This document shows, piece by piece, positions 54,455-61,949 of a stretch of 64,000 nucleotides of DNA. The number at the start of each line of letters is the position of its first letter. Within the stretch, counting starts at the first letter, position 1. This DNA is from Candidatus Kryptoniota bacterium (GTDB lineage: Bacteria; Bacteroidota; Ignavibacteria; Kryptoniales; JAKASW01). The DNA is taken from positions 23,606 to 87,605 of the forward strand of contig JAHECO010000015.1 of NCBI GenBank assembly GCA_024641705.1, in the 5' to 3' direction. Below the pieces are notes generated by a model that worked only from the letters and a program-made list of their open reading frames with translations, was not told the origin of the DNA and ran no database searches. Made by a program: the position numbers and the translations under genes.

Positions 54455-54550
54455 CTGAACCGCAGATGCACGCAGATTAATGGATTACGCAGATAACGAT
54501 TTATTTACAATCAGTGTCATCAGCGCAATCAGTGTAATCCGCGGTTTAGA
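54455..54550. repeat. 96-bp element with inverted ends
   Basis: Left end TCTGAACCGCAGAT, right end ATCCGCGGTTTAGA; the right end reversed matches the left at 12 of 14 bases. The interior repeats GCAGATTAA/GGATTACGCAGAT-type sequence. No coding capacity. Confidence 0.7.
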
Positions 54551-54598
54551 CATTTTTCGCCGCGGATTTCCTTTCGAGAGTTTGACACGCTCTCATAC

Positions 54599-54676
54599 TG
54601 TCATTCCCGCGAGCTCTTAGCGGGAATCCAGGCTGATGCCCTACCAGATTCCCAATGGAAATATCGGGGAATGACA
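54599..54676. repeat. 78-bp element with inverted ends
   Basis: TGTCATTCCC at 54599 and GGGGAATGACA at 54666-54676 are inverted repeats. The left half also forms a hairpin (ATTCCCGC...GCGGGAAT, 54603-54628) and matches the palindrome at 30270-30297. Confidence 0.7.
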
Positions 54677-54724
54677 CGCGGTGGTGGTAGTGCAGACAGT
54701 TTTCGCAACTGATTCATCTGCAGA

Positions 54725-56014
54725 TCACCAAATGTAAGGTATCCCCAAAGGAGTTTCGCGGTAGTCGATGCCTAACAATTTGAGAATTAACCGTTCTGCC
54801 AAGGCCTTTAATTTTGTCCGTTCTGTAATCATTTCGGAATAATCTTCCACCATAAGACCGTCATGCATGTAATCGTTCCTTATCTCTACAAAGCGATACA
54901 TCTCTGGCATCTTAGAACTTCTTCTAAGACCCAAGTCTTCGATTTCAATGCCCTGCTGTTCACACGCGATCTTCAACTTCTCTGAAAAATGCTTCCCCTT
55001 TGGATGAACCCTGTGATCAACTCTCGTTTGTTTCTTCAAGAAATCCAGGCAGGCAAACCAGTATACGAACTGAACTTCTATGACACTAGCAATACATGCA
55101 AGTTGGTACACATGCATCGCCTGAGAGAAGGTATTCCTTTTATCTGATGTAAGCTCAAAGTAAGAGTTCACGATTTGTGGTAGAAGCTTTCTGAGTTCAA
55201 TCGGTTGTCCCCTATTCACAGCGAAGAATTGATCGCTGTGAGGCATTGCCCAGCGGTACGTAAGTCTAGTTGCAATACGACCTCCGTCTTTACCCCTTAG
55301 TGACAAATTCTCAATTTTCCAGTATATGGAGTCCCCCTCCAAAAGAGAAACAGCAAAGAGGATAATTCGCGCTCTTTCACGTGCCACCTTTTCAAACTGC
55401 TCTAACGACAATCGTCGTTCATGGATTTCAAATGTTAGGTTCGAACGTTGAGCCGACAATTTGGCGTGATACCTTGGATCATCCTCGATCTCAGGTTTCA
55501 AATCCTCCACGGTCAAAAAACCACCGCTAGGCTGTGAATCACTGGCATTATAGTTGGGATCCCACATAAAACCACTCAACCTCAAAGAAGCTGATTGGCC
55601 GCGCTCTTTTAGTAAAGTGACCAGCGGAAACAAATAACTTGCCTTGATACCAATTATCTTTCGGGCCGGACGGCGTTTGGCAGAAAGCTGCTTCTCATAG
55701 ACCTGATATTCTATTACGTCAAGGGTGGCGCGATCAAATCGAAATAGGCCAGTCTCCCTAAACTTGAAAACTCTTCTAGTCCACTTGTCCTCTGTTACAA
55801 ATTCCAGATTTGCGGGCGTTTGTTGGGCGCGAATGGCCTTGGAATCAGACCTCCGCCAATGTGTATCCACAATCCTGAGAGCCATCCTGTTGGTGTCAAA
55901 TTCATTAAGGGTGAAATCAGCATTTGCGTACCCGATGATGTTCCCCCCAATTCTCAGTTTGCCGCTAAAGTGTTCCTGAACAGTAAAGAACTCATCAAAT
56001 GGCGACTCTCTCAT
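54725..56014 (-). CDS. HEPN-motif protein, ApeA-like architecture, probable defence effector
   Basis: 429 residues from ATG 56014 (GGAGGT upstream; ATG overlaps a TGA as ATGA). No signal peptide or membrane helix. Residues ~1-260 form an all-beta/mixed domain of unknown type. The C-terminal ~130 residues are helical and contain F-V-E-I-R-N-D-Y-M-H: Arg379-Asn380 and His384 fit the R-N-x3-H active site of HEPN ribonucleases. A large N-terminal domain plus C-terminal HEPN is the layout of ApeA-type abortive-infection proteins. RNase activity and phage defence are inferred. The Shine-Dalgarno lies within the decayed restriction-enzyme tail just upstream. Confidence 0.6.
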   Translation of the reverse strand: MRESPFDEFFTVQEHFSGKLRIGGNIIGYANADFTLNEFDTNRMALRIVDTHWRRSDSKAIRAQQTPANLEFVTEDKWTRRVFKFRETGLFRFDRATLDVIEYQVYEKQLSAKRRPARKIIGIKASYLFPLVTLLKERGQSASLRLSGFMWDPNYNASDSQPSGGFLTVEDLKPEIEDDPRYHAKLSAQRSNLTFEIHERRLSLEQFEKVARERARIILFAVSLLEGDSIYWKIENLSLRGKDGGRIATRLTYRWAMPHSDQFFAVNRGQPIELRKLLPQIVNSYFELTSDKRNTFSQAMHVYQLACIASVIEVQFVYWFACLDFLKKQTRVDHRVHPKGKHFSEKLKIACEQQGIEIEDLGLRRSSKMPEMYRFVEIRNDYMHDGLMVEDYSEMITERTKLKALAERLILKLLGIDYRETPLGIPYIW

Positions 56015-56200
56015 TCTACCTCCACCACCTTTATCTCCCCCTCCGACAGTCCATGCAGTTCGCAGACTGCCTGATCGATCTGGCGGTCGAGCGATTCGCA
56101 CTCAAGCTCGATGCGACTCGTCTCCGCTTCCGTCTTTGCTTTGCTCAACTCTTCCTTAGCTGCAATCATCCGTTCGGCACGCTTGACGATATAGTGGTGG
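56011..56200 (-). pseudogene. Remnant of a type IIG restriction-enzyme 3' tail (copy 3)
   Basis: Minus-strand frame ending TGA 56013-56011 codes A-A-K-E-E-L-S-K-A-K-T-E-A-E-T-S-R-I and then L-D-R-Q-I-D-Q-A-V-C-E-L-H-G-L and I-K-V-V-E-V-E. This is the same conserved C-terminal helix and Y-E-L-Y-G-L-T-E-E-E-I signature that ends the intact enzyme at 58665, but clearly diverged at the DNA level. No methyltransferase body precedes it. The GTGGTGGAGG coding V-V-E is the ribosome-binding site of the next gene. Confidence 0.8.
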
Positions 56201-56275
56201 CTCAGAGGTTGTTCGCGTGCGCTTCTCTCTTCGACGCACACAGCGCGGCAGCGAGAGAATTGAGGGTCCAAAGTT

Positions 56276-57211
56276 CTAACGGTTGTAACGGTCAAATTCC
56301 CAGGTTCCAAGCGTGCACCAATTTGTTTTCGTGTAATTGCTTCGATAGTCGAGGAGGCACGGAATAAGCCGTTGATTCAGTCTGCGAATATTGAGCGCAC
56401 GATAGAATGCACTACCTGGGACGGCCGTACATGGTTGTCCGTTGCTCCAGAGGGTTTCGTGAAACAATTGATTTCTCAAGTCCACAATTTCCTCCGTTAT
56501 CGCGTGATCAAATGGGATCCCCAATTCAGTGCACATAAAATCAATGCTGTTGAAGTCGTCCTTGCCTTTGTGTTTCCCATTCTTGTGTCGCTTATTTGTC
56601 ATGGACTCGTAAAGCTTACATAGACCGTCAAAGACCATATACTCAACGGCAAACCTTTCCCAGTCCCACTGATACATCGGAATTCGGTCGTGCATGAACA
56701 AGATGTTCGTGAAGAGTCTTCTTTCTCCAAGAGCGAGGGTATGCCATTTCCTCAGCCCCCATTTAAGAAAATCACTAACAGTGTCCTCTTGAAATGTTAT
56801 GCTGTGGCTGCGATTAAGATGGACTCTGCCATCAAACCACCAGCCTTCGAACTGGAGCCTGACGCCGAAGAGATAGCCGATAAGATGGATCAAAAAAGCG
56901 CCCTTTCCCCGACGCAGACTTATCCGCGTTTCAGGGCGATCAAACGTCACCATATGCGATGGATAAACCTGCTGTTTCCAATCAGCTCTTCGTGTGCCCT
57001 CTGTCTCCTTTCCCTTCTCCTCTGGCTGATAAACCAGTGGAGGATAGATGAATCCATCTTCTATGTTTTTCAGTGAATAGGTTTGTTTAACGACTCCGGA
57101 AAAACCATCAAGCGGAGCGATGTAACCGTCGCCGAAATCAATTCTGTGATTATAATCCAAGAACCCAAAACAATCTTTCTGAGTAATCTCTTGTTCATCA
57201 GGGTAATACAC
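56276..57211 (-). CDS. Second HEPN-motif protein, probable defence effector
   Basis: 311 residues. The start is taken as GTG 57211: GGAGG from the tail remnant lies 10-11 bases upstream, and codons further 5' encode the remnant itself. The C-terminal third is helical, with F-M-C-T-E-L-G-I-P-F and then I-V-D-L-R-N-Q-L-F-H-E-T-L-W; Arg246-Asn247 and His251 give the R-N-x3-H HEPN motif. The N-terminal two-thirds is beta-rich and of unknown type, unlike the neighbouring HEPN protein in sequence. No membrane segment. Predicted RNase effector; the trigger is unknown. Confidence 0.6.
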   Translation of the reverse strand: MYYPDEQEITQKDCFGFLDYNHRIDFGDGYIAPLDGFSGVVKQTYSLKNIEDGFIYPPLVYQPEEKGKETEGTRRADWKQQVYPSHMVTFDRPETRISLRRGKGAFLIHLIGYLFGVRLQFEGWWFDGRVHLNRSHSITFQEDTVSDFLKWGLRKWHTLALGERRLFTNILFMHDRIPMYQWDWERFAVEYMVFDGLCKLYESMTNKRHKNGKHKGKDDFNSIDFMCTELGIPFDHAITEEIVDLRNQLFHETLWSNGQPCTAVPGSAFYRALNIRRLNQRLIPCLLDYRSNYTKTNWCTLGTWEFDRYNR

Positions 57212-57413
57212 GTTCTGTTTTCCCTCCACCACTTTAATCTGCTCCTCCGTCAGCCTATACAGGTCATACAGCTTGATCAATCTGGCGGTCGAGGGATTCG
57301 CACGCGCGCTCAAGGCGGCTCGCCTCCGCTTCCGTCTTGGCTTTGATCAACTCTTTTAGAATATGCCTCTTGAAGCTCTGTTTCATAGAAGCGTTGTCTG
57401 GAGCGATACTCAT
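57212..57413 (-). pseudogene. Remnant of a type IIG restriction-enzyme 3' tail (copy 2), frame-broken
   Basis: ATG 57413 overlaps the stop of the nuclease gene (ATGA) and opens a 49-codon frame, K-R-H-I-L-K-E-L-I-K-A-K-T-E-A-E-A-S-R-L, then L-D-R-Q-I-D-Q-A-V, stop 57266-57264. The remainder of the tail (Y-D-L-Y-R-L-T-E-E-Q-I-K-V-V-E-G) continues in another frame: compared with the intact tail, two bases are missing between the Ala and Tyr codons. The V-V-E codons again provide GGAGG for the next gene. Confidence 0.8.
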
Positions 57414-58405
57414 GGCGTATTAGGCAAGCCCTCTTTAGACGTAAGGTAAGCCTCATCAATGCGAATTGGCTGTTTTGGTTTCTGTTCACTAGCTGAATAT
57501 TCTGGTGGTTTCAAATCAACGACGATGAAGAAAACGGTTTTGTTCCGTGCATTTACGGTAGGGAAAAATTCTCCTCCCTTTTGATCGCCGATCTCAATTG
57601 CTTCTCCGCTCAAGTTGAAAACGACAAGATAAGCTGCAGGTTGTCCATAATCCGCCGCATATTTTAAAGCTTGGTTGAATCCCTTTTTGATATAGTTCTT
57701 TTTGTAATTCTCATTATCAAAGAGCTTGATTTCCAAGGCCAGAGGTTTTTCATGATCAGGAATTACGACATCTGCTCTCCCTTGAGGAGACAAAGGCGAA
57801 GAGAAGGGAAAATCTATCCCCTCATGAAACAGGTATTCCCTCAAATGACTATCTAGCATTGCCTCTTTCTTCCCCTGGCTTTCCATGACCTTGGCATGCA
57901 GATCATCGCGTTTAAACCATTCGACTACTCTCTTATACTTCCACAAGATGTAAAGGAGCAAATCTGCATCGTCAATTTTTTCGTCAACATAATGGTACAA
58001 GGGTATAAACACCTGATCCTTAAGTTCATTGATTGCTTGGCTTCCGGTGTTTCTGAAAACGAGACTCGTTTTTCCCAAGAAATTGAATTTGGGATCATCA
58101 TTCGAAAGAAACTTCAAAAGTAAAAAGATTGTTGCCGCTCTCTTCCCTTCGTCGGAAGGCAAATCGAAATCCACATATTCATGCATACCGCGGTCAATTT
58201 TTTCCTGAATCTCTTGCTCTCCTTCTGGAGTCAGGATTCGTTTTGCTTCTGACATTATTGCGGAAAGTGCAGGGATTGATTCGACAAAGGATAAGAAAGT
58301 TCTCAGGTGGCCCTGAATATGATCAAAATCTGCCCTAAGCACAGCATCTTTCCGCTCCTGTAGTTTGACTCTCAAGTTCTTAAGGCCCGGTGCAAACATG
58401 GGCAT
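57410..58405 (-). CDS. PD-(D/E)XK nuclease-like protein
   Basis: 331 residues, ATG 58405 with GGGAGGGAG upstream. Residues 1-180 are helical, of unknown type (L-L-L-Y-I-L-W-K-Y-K-R-V-V-E-W-F). Residues ~185-300 carry a PD-(D/E)XK core: G-R-A-D-V-V-I-P (Asp212), L-A-L-E-I-K-L-F (Glu225-Lys227) and F-N-Q-A-L-K-Y (Gln245), the Q-x3-Y helix typical of RecB/restriction-type nucleases. Predicted metal-dependent DNA nuclease, 12 bases after the zinc-ribbon gene. It could be a restriction partner or an independent defence effector; its target is unknown. Confidence 0.7.
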   Translation of the reverse strand: MPMFAPGLKNLRVKLQERKDAVLRADFDHIQGHLRTFLSFVESIPALSAIMSEAKRILTPEGEQEIQEKIDRGMHEYVDFDLPSDEGKRAATIFLLLKFLSNDDPKFNFLGKTSLVFRNTGSQAINELKDQVFIPLYHYVDEKIDDADLLLYILWKYKRVVEWFKRDDLHAKVMESQGKKEAMLDSHLREYLFHEGIDFPFSSPLSPQGRADVVIPDHEKPLALEIKLFDNENYKKNYIKKGFNQALKYAADYGQPAAYLVVFNLSGEAIEIGDQKGGEFFPTVNARNKTVFFIVVDLKPPEYSASEQKPKQPIRIDEAYLTSKEGLPNTP

Positions 58406-58417
58406 TGCTCCCTCCCA

Positions 58418-58672
58418 TCACAATTTCAACTCAAGCTTTATGTTCTTCAAGGATTTCAAAATCATCTCTTCCATCATTCTTAACTGTTGGTTAGCGCGCG
58501 TTCCACTCGCGCTCTCCTGACGAAGATTAATTGTACTGTAACACCCCGAACAAAGCATTTTCGATTCGATGACCACCTCAATTTCTCTCGCGGGGTTAGA
58601 GAAACCACACCCAGGACATTTGATTTCTATCCAAGTGTTTCCGATTAGGTTTGTAAGACCGAAATCACCCAT
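58418..58672 (-). CDS. Small zinc-ribbon protein
   Basis: 84 residues. The ATG at 58672 overlaps the end of the restriction-enzyme gene (stop 58667-58665); its Shine-Dalgarno GGAGGGG is formed by that gene's V-V-E-G codons. One zinc ribbon: C-P-G-C (residues ~20-23) and C-S-G-C (~42-45), with a hydrophobic strand between. A helical C-terminus follows (M-M-E-E-M-I-L-K-S-L-K-N-I-K-L). I do not recognise a family; translational coupling to the restriction enzyme suggests a regulatory or adaptor role, which is inference. Confidence 0.65.
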   Translation of the reverse strand: MGDFGLTNLIGNTWIEIKCPGCGFSNPAREIEVVIESKMLCSGCYSTINLRQESASGTRANQQLRMMEEMILKSLKNIKLELKL

Positions 58673-61600
58673 TCTTTTTCCCCTCCACCACTTTTATCTC
58701 CTCCTCCGTCAGCCCATAAAGCTCATACACCGCCTGATCTATCTGCCTGTCGAGCGCCTCGCACTCGCGCTCGAGGCGACTCGTCTCCGCTTCCGTCTTG
58801 GCTTTGCTCAACTCTTCCTTCGACGCAAGCATCCGCTCCACTAGACTGACGACAAGGCGATTGGACTCACTTTGAGGTAGGTCCATCTGGGGCAACGGAA
58901 TCTGTACCATGTATTCGATGAAGAACCTCAAATATCCACCACGATAGACTGAAGCCATGTTTTTGTAGAAGAAAGAAATCAATGATGAGTTTAAGATTCC
59001 GAGAAGAAATCTGCTATCAGAGGAGAGTATGTAACAGGTATTCGAACAAAAGGTCTTTCGGTCGTCGAGGATAAAATTGCCCCTCTGCGATATATCAGGA
59101 AGCATGATCTTGTGTTTCTCAAACTCGGAATAATAATCACAAGGCCTCAACTCCCACCAGAATTCGCCCTGATCATACCTCGCCTTTGCTTTAGATTCAA
59201 ATTTGGATAGGTGCTTTGCTATCTCGGGGAATTCTGCTTGAAAAGCGTTCCACTTGTCTTTAACGCCAGCATACCTTTGGTTTGTCCAGCCGTTTGGCAA
59301 GTAAATGAGAAAGTTAGAAGCGCTTGGGGTTTCATATCTCTTTATATCTCTTCCCATTAAGTAAGGCTTCAGGATAGCTTTGCTCCTTGGGTTCTTATGG
59401 ATGAATTGGTCTTTCGTCTTATTGTCGACCACGAATGCTTCATTCAAGCCAGTCTTTATCCCTAAGAAAAGCCTTCCGTCAAGGAATTCTTTTAGAGTTG
59501 TCCCTCTCTCCTTCAGTTTATCCATCAGCGCGCCTTGCTGCTCATTAACCAGTGGCCATCCAGTATCATTGAGACTATTGATCAGCACATCGAAGCTGGA
59601 TTGACTCATATGAGCGGTCAAATCCAATGAATCGAGAGTTTCAATCTTGGCAGCCCGAAAAGCATCCTTCGCCGTATCCTTCTTGATGATAAGTATACAC
59701 GGGTAAGCAGAGACACCCTTGAAGACCTGCAAGTCCCCGAAGTCAATGAGTTGCAGAACTTGGTGCTCCTTCATCCATGCTCGTAAGGGAACAGCGAAGT
59801 TTGCGCGCAGCCATTTGTTCGCGACGATGAAGCCAAAAAGTCCATCTCTCCTGAGAACTGAAACCGCTTTTTCAATGAAATAGGTGTACAGGTCAGCACT
59901 GCTGTCGAAGGCTTTGTATTTCTTCTTGAAATATTCCTTCTGATCTGCGAGTCCCTCCTGCCGTACATACGGCGGATTCCCCACCACCGCATCAAACCCG
60001 CCACCCTGCCCGCCATCTTTTTGGCGGGGCTTCATCACATCCGGAAACGCGTCCTCGAAATTCATCGGCTTCAACTTACTCTCGTCGACATCGGGAAAGA
60101 GAGTCCCCTCCGAAATGTCGGTGCCGATAAGCGAATTCCCGCAGACGATGTTCCTGCTCAGGTTCGGAAGTATCTTCTCCTTCAGGAGCGAAAACTGATA
60201 CGCGTCGTTCGTCGTCGCGTCCTCTAAGAGCTTCAGGTAGAGCGAAAGCTGCGTCACCTCGGTTGCCTGGTAGTCTATATCGACGCCGTAAATATTGTTG
60301 ACAAGTATCTCCTGCCTCTTCTTGAGCGACAACACCTTCTGCCCGTTGCGGCTCGAGAGCTCGCTTTTCTTTGCCTTGTCCGGGTGCCCGGCATAATAGC
60401 GCTCGTGATATTTCAGGAGAAGATCGTAAACCTCAATGAGGAACGACCCGGACCCGCAGGCGATGTCCGCAAACGCCATCCCGGAAATTTCCTCGGGAGT
60501 CTTCCCTTCGATGAGCTTCCCGACCGTCTCTTTAACGATGTACCTGACTATGTAATCGGGAGTGTAATAAACCCCTCCGGCCTTCCTCACTTCGGGCTTT
60601 TCTTCGACCTTAACGCGCTTATCCGTCGCATGAACTACCTTGCCAAGAAAACGCTCGTAAATGCTCCCGAGTATGGAAATCGGTATCTGGTCGAAGTTGT
60701 AAGGGGATTCCCGTCCTGCCAGCCCTTTGCAGATATCCTGAAACACTTCCTCGTCCGGCGGATTGAACTTCTCGCTGTCGATAACCGGATGCGGCTTGAA
60801 GATAAGCCCGTTGTATTTCGGCTCGAGCTTCCTTGAGTACCGGCTGAAGAGCTCCCATGCCAGCTTCCGGTCGATAAGGTTCGCAACCTCTTTCTCCTCG
60901 ATCAGCTTGTCTTCCAGGAACCTCATGAAGACGAGCCTGTCTATCGTCCGCTGGACAGCCTCGGTCAGCTCCTCACCCTGCAAGTCCTGGTTCGACTTCT
61001 TGAATGCCTTTGCGAGACTCTCCCTGTACCCGTCAAGCTCAGCAAGAAAGACTTCATCGAACGGCTGGAACTTGCCGCCTCCCCGAACGGCCTTCCCTTT
61101 GGGCTTCGAGAGTTTGGCGGCAAATTTTTCAATCGATCCGTCTGCGACCGCCTCGTGCGAAAGGAGGTAATATATCCATCTGAACTTCTCCTCGTCGGCA
61201 TAATCGGTATAATGGAACGATTTGATCCCGCGGCTCAGAGCATCTTTGATATTCGGCCTCAGCCTGCAGTCGATAACGTAGAACTCCTCGAAGTCGGTCA
61301 GAACCGCAAGGGGAGTATTCCTGGGCCATCCATAGCTCATGGTTTGAAAGAAGAAATCCGGAGTCTTCAGCTGCCGTGCAGGTTTCTTTGCTTCGACGAA
61401 AAATTTTGGATCACGGAAGTTGGGAGACAGGAAGAATGCGTAGTCGGCCCTTCGCTGGGTCCCTGCGCCTGGGACGCGGTTTTCGATCTGGACCTCATAC
61501 TCGTGCGGATTCTTCTGGCGCTCGTGCGTCACGTCCCACCCCAGCGCCGTGAAGAACTTGTCTATGAAGTCCTGGCGGACATTCGATTCCTGATAGGTTG

Positions 61601-61673
61601 GCGAGAGATAATTCCGTTCGTTGGCCCTGAAGTCCTCGACCAGCTTCCCGACAGCTTTGAATGCTTGTTCCAC
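58665..61673 (-). CDS. Type IIG restriction-modification enzyme (Eco57I-like)
   Basis: 1002 residues in one chain. The N-terminal nuclease has R-A-D-Y-A-F (Asp77) and F-F-V-E-A-K-K (Glu94, Lys96). A helical linker follows. The adenine-methyltransferase part has the G-G-V-Y-Y-T-P helix (~366-372), motif I F-A-D-I-A-C-G-S-G-S-F (401-411) and motif IV N-P-P-Y (566-569). The rest is a target-recognition region (~690-930) and a C-terminal coiled helix ending Y-E-L-Y-G-L-T-E-E-E-I-K-V-V-E-G. Family knowledge: such enzymes methylate one DNA strand at N6-adenine and cut at a distance. All catalytic residues appear intact. The specificity is not predictable by eye. First gene of the minus-strand accessory operon. 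Confidence 0.92.
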   Translation of the reverse strand: MEQAFKAVGKLVEDFRANERNYLSPTYQESNVRQDFIDKFFTALGWDVTHERQKNPHEYEVQIENRVPGAGTQRRADYAFFLSPNFRDPKFFVEAKKPARQLKTPDFFFQTMSYGWPRNTPLAVLTDFEEFYVIDCRLRPNIKDALSRGIKSFHYTDYADEEKFRWIYYLLSHEAVADGSIEKFAAKLSKPKGKAVRGGGKFQPFDEVFLAELDGYRESLAKAFKKSNQDLQGEELTEAVQRTIDRLVFMRFLEDKLIEEKEVANLIDRKLAWELFSRYSRKLEPKYNGLIFKPHPVIDSEKFNPPDEEVFQDICKGLAGRESPYNFDQIPISILGSIYERFLGKVVHATDKRVKVEEKPEVRKAGGVYYTPDYIVRYIVKETVGKLIEGKTPEEISGMAFADIACGSGSFLIEVYDLLLKYHERYYAGHPDKAKKSELSSRNGQKVLSLKKRQEILVNNIYGVDIDYQATEVTQLSLYLKLLEDATTNDAYQFSLLKEKILPNLSRNIVCGNSLIGTDISEGTLFPDVDESKLKPMNFEDAFPDVMKPRQKDGGQGGGFDAVVGNPPYVRQEGLADQKEYFKKKYKAFDSSADLYTYFIEKAVSVLRRDGLFGFIVANKWLRANFAVPLRAWMKEHQVLQLIDFGDLQVFKGVSAYPCILIIKKDTAKDAFRAAKIETLDSLDLTAHMSQSSFDVLINSLNDTGWPLVNEQQGALMDKLKERGTTLKEFLDGRLFLGIKTGLNEAFVVDNKTKDQFIHKNPRSKAILKPYLMGRDIKRYETPSASNFLIYLPNGWTNQRYAGVKDKWNAFQAEFPEIAKHLSKFESKAKARYDQGEFWWELRPCDYYSEFEKHKIMLPDISQRGNFILDDRKTFCSNTCYILSSDSRFLLGILNSSLISFFYKNMASVYRGGYLRFFIEYMVQIPLPQMDLPQSESNRLVVSLVERMLASKEELSKAKTEAETSRLERECEALDRQIDQAVYELYGLTEEEIKVVEGKKNG

Positions 61674-61697
61674 TAGGTGCCCGTTTGATTAATTGTT

Positions 61698-61728
61698 TGA
61701 AATTATCCATGTGAGGGGGGAAATGCAA
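61698..61728 (-). promoter_or_regulatory. Predicted promoter of the restriction-enzyme operon
   Basis: Minus strand TTG (61728-61726), 20-base spacer, TAATTTCA (61705-61698), 7 of 8 to TAnnTTTG. The start would be about 15-20 bases before ATG 61673. Confidence 0.45.
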
Positions 61729-61802
61729 GACTGCGGGCCTATCAAGCCACCCGTTGAACGCCCGAAGCGCGGGTCAGGAACGGATGGCTCCACATTCCAC
61801 AA

Positions 61803-61821
61803 AATCCGCCGCAGGCGGATT
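61803..61821. repeat. Perfect hairpin AATCCGCC-GCA-GGCGGATT
   Basis: An 8-bp stem with a 3-base loop, just left of the right island repeat. There is no T run on either strand, so probably a REP-like element and not a terminator. Confidence 0.6.
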
Positions 61822-61897
61822 CGTGCTCTCTCCCAGGCGTCGATTCTCGACGAGCGTTTCGCACGTTCTAACCGATGCCGATGGTGGGATGCCGATG
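61822..61897 (+). repeat. Right direct repeat bracketing the accessory island
   Basis: CGTGCTCTCT-ccc-AGGCGTCG (61822-61842), 26 bases of filler, then TAACCGATGCCGATGG-T-GGGATGCCG-ATG (61869-61897). Matches 53624-53676. Confidence 0.7.
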
Positions 61898-61949
61898 CTA
61901 ATTATCGGAGGCGGCAGGCATACCCGCCGCCCCCTGCTATGAGCTATGC

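Larger units (their letters stand above)
54423..54724. other. 302-bp spacer filled with two palindromic elements
   Basis: Between the cyclase and the first HEPN gene. Almost all of it is accounted for by the elements at 54455-54550 and 54599-54676. No coding frame. Confidence 0.6.
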
